Part shown: piece after piece, positions 8,999-14,868 of the stretch
How positions within the stretch are numbered: the first letter of the stretch is position 1
Layout: each line of letters opens with the position of its first letter
Source of the DNA: UBA6164 sp045107135
Lineage (GTDB): Bacteria; Patescibacteriota; Gracilibacteria; BD1-5; UBA6164
Reading direction: 5' to 3'
Length of the DNA stretch: 17,151 nt
Assembly: GCA_045107135.1 (NCBI GenBank)
Contig: JASFZI010000008.1
Coordinates: 1 to 17,151, forward strand
Translations under genes and position numbers: made by a program
Notes under the pieces: model-generated
What the model was told of the DNA's origin: nothing
The model's input: the letters and a program-made list of their open reading frames with translations, nothing else
Databases searched by the model: none

Positions 8999-9020
8999 GA
9001 AGTAGGCCAGCTTTTGTTGT
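8999..9020 (+). terminator. Lone right arm of a terminator
   Basis: The bases GTAGGCCAGCTTTT repeat exactly the right arm of the terminator at 4851-4864, but no matching left arm lies in front; repeat copy A occupies that place instead. Termination behind copA is therefore probably weak. Confidence 0.4.
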
Positions 9021-9107
9021 TGGTTTTAGTTTTCTTAGTTCACTCTTTATTCAAGCCCCAAAAGAGTTTGTTATTTTGAATTTATATGTATTATTATAAT
9101 AATAATT

Positions 9108-9722
9108 ATGAAAAAAATACTAATTATTGGATGAGCTCCAGCTACAGGAAAATCTACATTAGCAAAAAAACTATCAAAAAAATATAATTGTCCTTGGGTG
9201 TCTACTGATTTTATTAGAAATTTGATGAAGACTTTAGTTTCAAAAAAGGATTATCCTAGTTTGTTTAATTTTGCGAATATTACTGCAGAGGAGCATTATG
9301 GTAATAATTATAATGTAGAAAAAAGTATAAAACATGAACAAGAGCGTGATGAAGATGTATTTAAATGAGTTAAATCATTTATTTTAAAAAATAATGATTG
9401 GGATTTTTTTATAATTGAAGGAATATCTATTCATCCAAAAAATATTTTAGAATTAAAGTCTAAAGATTATGAAGTTTTTTCAATTTTCCTTATTGATAAT
9501 AATGAAAGTAGAATAAGAAATATATTATATTCAAGGTGATTATGGAGTAAAGCAGATACATATGAAGATTGGATAAAAGAGTTGGAATTAGAATACTTAA
9601 TTAAAACTAATTGAAATTATCTAGAAGAATCTAAAAAATTAAATTTACCTTATTTTGAAATCGATGTAGATAGGGATAAAACTATAAATAAAATTATGAG
9701 TTATTTTGAAAAATTAGTTTAA
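9108..9722 (+). CDS. P-loop kinase-like protein (2-phosphoglycerate kinase/AAA type)
   Basis: A 204-residue cytoplasmic protein starting MKKILIIGGAPATGKST, a Walker A motif (G8-x4-GKST at 14-17). The next segment, CPWVSTDFIRNLMK, resembles the ST-D-x-I-R stretch of 2-phosphoglycerate-kinase-like and shikimate/uridine-kinase-like P-loop proteins. A second conserved-looking strand is DFFIIEGISIHP, with the E-G-x-x-x-H that this group uses near the Walker B. It ends with a helical tail. It likely phosphorylates a small substrate with ATP, but which one is unknown. It could also be a toxin-type or zeta-like kinase; no antitoxin-like partner was found. No Shine-Dalgarno; repeat copies lie on both sides. 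Confidence 0.65.
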
Positions 9723-9729
9723 CTACATT

Positions 9730-9790
9730 AACATACTCTCCATATTTTTCAATTTTAATTCTAAGATGTTCCATTATTTCATTAGAAAAT
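9730..9790 (-). repeat. Diverged intergenic repeat, copy B
   Basis: Closest to copy A over about 60 bp. On the minus strand it is open and reads ...F-S-N-E-I-M-E-H-L-R-I-K-I-E-K-Y, then G-E-Y-V-N-V, ending in the 3' end of the kinase-like gene. No start or upstream extension of a real gene is seen; TAG and TAA stops precede it. Confidence 0.6.
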
Positions 9791-9918
9791 AGCTAATTAA
9801 AAGGGTTACTTGCTTTAGAATAGGTGATAATATTGGTTCGAGCTCCGTAAACTTATATAGCTATTGATTTTTCATAACAAACATATATTATTAATATAAT
9901 ATTTTTATTTTTTTCTTT

Positions 9919-10200
9919 ATGAAACTAGATTATGAAACATGATCTGAAGTATATTCTATAGAAAAAGGTACTCATTCAGATATACTTTTGGATGATAGTA
10001 TTAAAGTTATTCAAGAACAATTAAGTTTCAGAAATCCTGAAAAATATTCAGGTTTTTTAAAATGATTAGAAAAAACAGAATTTATTTTAAAAATAATGAA
10101 AGTACCTGAATATAAAATGAGAGTACAATTATTGAAATATATAGTGTTACCAAAATGATATATCAAAGAGATTGAACGTGTTATATGAAAATATAATTAA
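9919..10200 (+). CDS. Unrecognised 93-residue soluble protein
   Basis: A 93-residue protein with 6 Gly, several encoded by TGA, no signal peptide and no membrane helix. It appears mainly helical: a middle segment LDDSIKVIQEQL, then FLKGLEKTEFILKIMKVPEYKMRVQLLKYIV, and a C-terminal KGYIKEIERVIGKYN. No known family recognised and no catalytic motif seen. It lies between repeat copies B and C, followed by a terminator shared with the reverse gene at 10352. In-frame TGA, continuous coding pattern and terminator placement support it as a real gene. Confidence 0.55.
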
Positions 10201-10212
10201 CCTAATTTTATA

Positions 10213-10255
10213 TTACATATATATCCTTCAAATTTCTCAATCTCAGTTCTAACAC
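10213..10255 (-). repeat. Diverged intergenic repeat, copy C
   Basis: Minus-strand reading gives E-R-V-R-T-E-I-E-K-F-E-G-Y-I, related to copies A, B and D. It starts 12 nt after the upstream stop codon and just before a terminator. No complete gene encloses it. Confidence 0.6.
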
Positions 10256-10290
10256 GTTCTACAATACTCCACCATTAAAATTTTGAATAT

Positions 10291-10330
10291 AAAAAAGAGT
10301 CTTTCAGTTGCACCTGGAAGGCTCTTTTTT
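10291..10330. terminator. Bidirectional terminator between convergent genes
   Basis: A 17-bp stem with two G-U pairs: AAAAAAGAG-T-CTTTCAG on the left and CTGGAAG-G-CTCTTTTTT on the right, loop of about 6 nt. A-run and T-run on either side let it serve both the 9919 gene and the reverse gene at 10352. Confidence 0.88.
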
Positions 10331-10351
10331 GTAGTTTGAATCTTAGATGGA

Positions 10352-11086
10352 TTAAAATATTTCCATTTGTAAGTCTCCAATACTCATTTTTGCTAAATTT
10401 TCAGCTCAAATTTTTAATATATCATCTTTTGATAACATTTCACCTATTAATATTATTTTATCTACAGTCATATTTTCATGAGTGATCCATTCTCATAACA
10501 TAGTTATTTCTTCAACTGACAGTCTTATCTCTATAGTATACATTCTTTCAGGAGACATATTTTCATTAATAATAGCATTTTTTCATAGTGCTTCACGTTT
10601 TTCTTCAGATATGATTAATTCAGCAAATGATTCATTATATTCTGAGGATTGTTGTTCTGTTCAAGTTTCTTTTTCTAGTATAGAAACTAATATGGGATCT
10701 TCAGAAATAATATCACGTATTATAAAAAAAGTAGTTATTTGTTCCATAGTTGTCTTTTCATTTGTTAAGATGTGACATGGAACAGTATGTAGTTCTTTTT
10801 CTTCTACTTTTCTGAAAGCATGTTTGAAATGATGAATTCTTTTAAGAGACATTTTTTCAATATTATCATCTCAAAGTACTTCATAGAGATCAGGAGACAT
10901 AACTAATCTGGCATATGCAATATGTTCATTTTGACTATCTTGTTCTTTTAATATATCATCTACAAGAATACTATTTTTGATATTTTCAAATGAGATTATA
11001 GATTTTCTGTACACTGGAGAATTAATATCTTTAAACTCTTCAACTAATATTTCTATTTCTTTATCTGATAGTTTAATTGTATCCAT
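10352..11086 (-). CDS. Unrecognised helical protein with repeated N-x-M-S/T motifs
   Basis: A 244-residue soluble protein rich in Glu, Lys, Ile and Met, with no signal peptide or membrane helix. It appears all alpha-helical. A short motif recurs: NIEKMSLKRI, NENMSPERM, HENMTVDKI and ENLAKMSIGDL, each followed by a hydrophobic helix; MSPDLYEVL near residue 65 is a further variant. This suggests a set of helical repeats, or a scaffold/adaptor. In-frame TGA codons (for example at VLG-DDN and ETG-TEQ) read as Gly. Start at 11086 gives MDTIKLSDKEIEIL. No family or function is recognised. It ends at a shared terminator. Confidence 0.6.
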
Positions 11087-11142
11087 GTTTATAAGATTAA
11101 TAATTATTATATTAATTATATCATATTAATATCTTGAGACCA

Positions 11143-11190
11143 AGTTATGTTGATATAATCCTCATACTTTTTAATTTCAGTTCTAACCTT
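11143..11190 (-). repeat. Diverged intergenic repeat, copy D
   Basis: On the minus strand it reads K-V-R-T-E-I-K-K-Y-E-D-Y-I-N-I and runs on open to TAA. It lies in the 274-bp gap between two divergent genes; the rest of this gap is AT-rich with no other structure that I can support. Confidence 0.6.
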
Positions 11191-11360
11191 AGAAGGGTTT
11201 TGAATTTAGAGTTTTTTAGTTAATATATAATAGATTAATCTTGCCTTAGTAATTTATTTCAGATTTTAAATAAGTCACTTGTTTATAATTAAATTTTACT
11301 TATTATTTGATTTTCTATTTTTTTTTGTAATATTAAAACGTTACATTTTAACTAATTAAT

Positions 11361-11618
11361 ATGGATATTGAGCAACAAATACATGAAATTACTCTTAGAA
11401 ATAAAAAGGTAGAAGCAGATAAAGCATGGGAAACAAGTTTATCTAGAAAAATGGTTATTGCTATACTGACTTATTTTGTGATAGTGTTATTTTTCTATTT
11501 TGCATGATTTGATAAGCCTTTTGTTAATGCAATTGTTCCAACAACTGGATTTTTGCTATCAACTTTATCAATATGATTTTTAAAAGGTATATGGATAAGA
11601 CACGTTTATAAAAAATAA
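11361..11618 (+). CDS. Small two-helix membrane protein
   Basis: An 85-residue protein. The N-terminal 30 residues are a charged amphipathic helix (IHEITLRNKKVEADKAWETS, where AWETS-x-x-R is a recurring pattern in small unnamed bacterial membrane proteins), then a helix MVIAILTYFVIVLFFYFAG, a short loop with FVNAIVPTTGF, a second helix LLSTLSIGFLKGIWI and a basic end. It probably sits in the inner membrane with both ends in the cytoplasm. Function unknown. Two in-frame TGA (Gly) fall at helix ends. It is followed 95 nt later by another small membrane gene on the same strand. Confidence 0.7.
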
Positions 11619-11713
11619 ATTTAGGTAGAAAAAAATTATCTTAAAAAACAATATATTTTAAATATATTAATAATCTCTGAAAAAATAAAAAAATATTTAT
11701 ATAAATAAAAATA

Positions 11714-11971
11714 ATGGAATTGGATTATAAAATTATATTTGCTTTTCTATGAATAATAATAACCTGTATTTGATATTATTATTACATAAAAGAAATTTAT
11801 AAATGAAACAATAAACCTCATTTATATTCATGGATGATATGGGGAATAGTTTTATTAATATGATTTGAAAAACATACCTTTTTAACTTATGCTTACCCAC
11901 TTGCAATAGTTATATTAGATAGTACCTTGTTTATTATGATATTAATTCGTAGAAAAACGGTACATAGTTAA
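11714..11971 (+). CDS. Small three-helix membrane protein
   Basis: An 85-residue hydrophobic protein: a helix about residues 5-22 (IIFAFLGIIITCIGYYYYI), then KEIYKGNNKPHLYSWMIWGI, where the KPHLYSW-x-x-W pattern is recognisable from uncharacterised small membrane proteins of 100 or more residues, then a second helix (IVLLIGF) and a third (YPLAIVILDSTLFIMILI), ending in RRKTVHS. It may be a shortened member of its family. No function can be given. Possibly co-transcribed with the 11361 gene and ended by the terminator at 11999. Confidence 0.65.
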
Positions 11972-11998
11972 TTATTATAATAAAGATATTAAATTTAA

Positions 11999-12033
11999 AA
12001 AAACTAATCTACATTTATTGTAGGTCAGTTTTT
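11999..12033. terminator. Bidirectional terminator between convergent genes
   Basis: A 15-bp stem with one A-C mismatch and one G-U pair; arms AAAAACTAATCTACA and TGTAGGTCAGTTTTT, loop of 5 nt. The right arm is closely related to that of the terminator at 4851. Confidence 0.8.
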
Positions 12034-12138
12034 AAAATATATTATTATATTTATTTTTGCAGAGGTCTCTATAGTAATATCATTGATGTAGCAATAGTTG
12101 CTACTGTTACTTTATTTGTTCTCATTTTTATAAAATTA

Positions 12139-13524
12139 TTATAATCACCAGATATTTTCACTATCTTTATGTCGAGTTGCCCATGAAAAGAACATTTCTA
12201 TATATCAAGGTATAATCTTATCTCATATTTTTGCTTTTATCTCTCAAGAATCAATTTCAATATTTATTGTTTCATTTCATATTTCAAAATCTATATTTCA
12301 TGCTTCTATTAGTTTATTTCTTACAAAAGCATATGATTCTCAATTATAGGGTAATATAAAAAGTAATTCTTTTTTTTGAAGTCTATCATCAGTATTTAAT
12401 ACAGGGAAATATATATCATCATTAGTTTCATAATCTCAATAGGGGGTTTGATTATAATTTCTAAAAAATCATGTTTTAGTACTAAGAATTAATCATTCTG
12501 GATTATTTTGTTTAAATTGTTTATAATCCATTAAATCAGATTGAATTATTTCTAAGATTTTTCATAAATTATCTCATACGACAGCTTCTCATATTGATTG
12601 AGACCAAAGTGAATGAGTTTTATCATCATACATTAACAAATTTGATTCATAAAGTTTTCATGATACTCAAAATAATATTTCTTCGGAATCTACTACTCTA
12701 TTATACACTATAGCTGTTCAACAAAGTGGACAAAAAGTAACTGAAACTTTTTTTCATCATATTTCATCATTAACTATTTCGTGCCAATACAAAATTGAAT
12801 AAGGATAAAATTTCATTTCATTTCATACTTTTAAAGAAATTCATAAGGTCTCATCATTTAATCAACTTTGTCATTTAGCATCATCTATACTTAGAAATTG
12901 TGGATTATTTATTGCTGGAATTCAATCTTTTCATGGTCATCAATCAAGAATTAGATTCAAATCAATAGATTTTTTAGTAGTATTAGTATTCAATCATTCT
13001 TTAGAAAAACCAAATTCTTTTTTTTCTTCAATATTATTTATTGTTTTTTTTTCTATTTTTCAATCCTCTAATAATTTATTATAATCATCTATCAAACTTT
13101 GAATTCTAGTTATTCATATTTTTTTTAGGATTTCATTTTTGTTATTATCAATAAAGACCAAAGTATGTTGTACTTTTATACCATATTCTTTTTTCATTTC
13201 TATTTCAGTATCATAATCGATATAAACTATATATAAATCATCTGGTAGCAAATCTATATTTTTAGTTATATCATTTTTAAGAGCTTTACATGTAGGGCAC
13301 CAACTAGCTGTAAAAAACAGTAATACATTTTTTTGTTTTAGTAATTCATCCAAATTATTTTTGAAATCTACTATATTATTTAATTTATCTAATTTATTTT
13401 CTTCAGTATTATTTATAGTGTCATTAATTTGCAAATTAATTGCGTCATTACTATTATTATAATAATTTAATCATAATATTATTGATATTATAATAACTAT
13501 TATTACTATTATTTTTGTATACAT
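12139..13524 (-). CDS. Membrane-anchored thioredoxin fused to DUF3179
   Basis: A 461-residue protein. Residues 5-19 are a single N-terminal membrane anchor. Residues about 45-136 are a thioredoxin fold: NVLLFFTASWCPTCKAL with active site C76-P-T-C79 and a later YGIKVQHTLVFID (Pro usual in this cis position is replaced by His). A linker leads to a DUF3179 domain from about residue 192 to 450: LDGGPGKDGIPAI, WHEIVND (247-253), VTFCPLCGTA (C265, C268), FGVSGKLYESNLLMYDDKTHSLWSQ, TGFFRNYNQTPYG. All landmarks of DUF3179, a family without known activity, are seen. The C-P-L-C pair looks like a metal- or redox-active centre, so the N-terminal thioredoxin may reduce it; that is inference. The upstream ccdA-like gene ends 22 nt before, making a two-gene redox operon. 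Confidence 0.9.
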
Positions 13525-13546
13525 AATATATAATTAATAAAATAAA

Positions 13547-14266
13547 TTATCTATATTTTTCTAAAAAATTAGATTCAAAATTTATAAATTTATCAAAAAA
13601 ATCAGAATTAACTAGTATAGTCTCTATTTGTTTATCTATTCAAAATATTATCAATATTCAAACTATAAACAAAATTATTCATATAATTTTTGATATTTTG
13701 TTTGAACTAACTTTTTTACTAATTTTTTTAATAAAATTAATTCAAAAATAAGAAATTAAAAATAAAATAAGTGATAATCAGAAAATATATGAAGTTAAAT
13801 AAATAATTCAAATTGAAAAATTTTCAGGTAATACAATTGCTACAATTAAAGTATATGTTGGGGAACAACTTGAAAAAATTGGTCCTAAAGATAATCAAAT
13901 TAAAATATTTCAAATTATTCAACCTTTATTAAATTTTCCAGATAGATTCAAATTACTTAATTTAAGGAATGTATTTATTTTATGCCAGAGGTTTTTATAA
14001 ATTAATATAATTCAGTAAAAAGTTATTATTGTTCAAGCAAAGATACTTAAAAATCTTGTATTTATTCAAATAAATAAAGTCGTGACTTTTAAAAGTAAGG
14101 TAAAAAATAATATTGAAAAAGCAAAAGAAGAGATTATTACTATAATTCTTTTTAGTTTTCACTCAACTATACTAGTTCATAATATAATTGGTAAAACCGG
14201 TAATACACAAGGAGTTATTACAGTAAAAATTCAAGCTAAAAATGATATTAATATAAGTGTTAACAT
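13547..14266 (-). CDS. ccdA: CcdA-type thiol-redox membrane protein
   Basis: A 239-residue protein with about six membrane helices, the usual size for CcdA. CcdA and the central DsbD domain carry electrons from cytoplasmic thioredoxin across the membrane to outer thioredoxin-like proteins. The two key cysteines are present: C20 in FTVITPCVLPVLP and C134 in GPIFSSCSPTYTLIVAI, both in the family's Pro-flanked helices. Six or more TGA codons lie at glycines (for example in LAGIF, GLSLG, YFGI). The start gives a first helix beginning MLTLILISFLAG. The thioredoxin-DUF3179 gene follows after 22 nt and is the obvious electron acceptor. Confidence 0.88.
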
Positions 14267-14361
14267 AAAATAAATTAGTTAAAAGTTATATCCCCATTAA
14301 TTATTAGTTGTGATTACATAAATTATAATATTAATATACTTAATTGCAAATTAATAAAGCA

Positions 14362-14402
14362 AAAAGCTTAGCTAAAATATTACTTTTAGTTAGACTTCTT
14401 TA
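14362..14402 (-). terminator. Hairpin between the 14463 gene and ccdA
   Basis: Arms AAGCTTAGCTAAAA (14364-14377) and TTTTAGTTAGACTT (14384-14397) pair at 13 of 14 positions, loop of 6 nt. On the minus strand the stem is followed by TTTTTGC, so it can end the reverse transcript from the 14463 gene. The rest of 14267-14462 is AT-rich without other features. Confidence 0.6.
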
Positions 14403-14462
14403 TTGTATAATTATTTAGGCTTGGTTTTATTTAGACCCAAATTTTATAATTCTACTTTTGGA

Positions 14463-14774
14463 TTACTTATTATTAAATCGGGTTTCAGACGTGGTTTTTA
14501 TTATTATATAGGCTCCGAGGGGACCTAAAATAATAAACATTATAGGAACAAAATATAATACAAATGGTTCTTCTTTTTCTTCTTCCCTTATAGGACACGA
14601 AAATAAGGCTGGTATTATTATTAGCCATGACCATAAATATAAAATGATAATCAAGCCGATTATTTTATATGGGGCGGCCTCATATAGAGGGATAGAAAAT
14701 TTACATAGAAGAAAAAAGCTAACAACACAAGCAAATGAAATAATTACTTTTTTGTACTCCAATTTTGTTTTCAT
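14463..14774 (-). CDS. Three-helix membrane protein with no TGA codons
   Basis: A 103-residue protein with helices at about 9-26, 36-58 and 71-93, a Cys-Pro-x-R-E-E-E-K-E-E loop (SCPIREEEKEEP) and a basic C-terminus. No family is recognised. It differs from all neighbours in two ways. Its three glycines use GGC, GGT and GGA rather than TGA, and no TGA occurs in frame. It has a canonical GGAG about 7 nt before its start (GGAGAATTAAT-ATG), while other genes here lack any Shine-Dalgarno. It also has more CCC, CTC and GCC codons. This fits recent gain from an organism with the standard code; three glycines are too few to prove it. Confidence 0.7.
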   Translation of the reverse strand: MKTKLEYKKVIISFACVVSFFLLCKFSIPLYEAAPYKIIGLIIILYLWSWLIIIPALFSCPIREEEKEEPFVLYFVPIMFIILGPLGAYIIIKTTSETRFNNK

Positions 14775-14868
14775 ATTAATTCTCCATTAATTTTTGTTTT
14801 TGTTTATTTTAACTATTTCACTATAGATTAATATAATATAAAACATCTTTTTGTCAAGTTGTCTGTAT

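Noticed and set aside
1871..9062. The short match CAAGCCCCAAAA at 1871-1883 and 9053-9062
   Set aside because: Only about 12 bases are shared with no extended similarity, so no repeat can be claimed.
9836..9850. GGTTCGAGCTCC looked like the T-arm of a tRNA
   Set aside because: The bases beside the loop do not pair as a T-stem, and no acceptor, D or anticodon arm can be placed around it.
12069..12125. An 18-residue reverse frame resembling the start of a signal peptide
   Set aside because: It stops in TAG after 18 residues with no continuation and no homology; it could be a remnant behind the DUF3179 gene, but nothing supports it as a gene.
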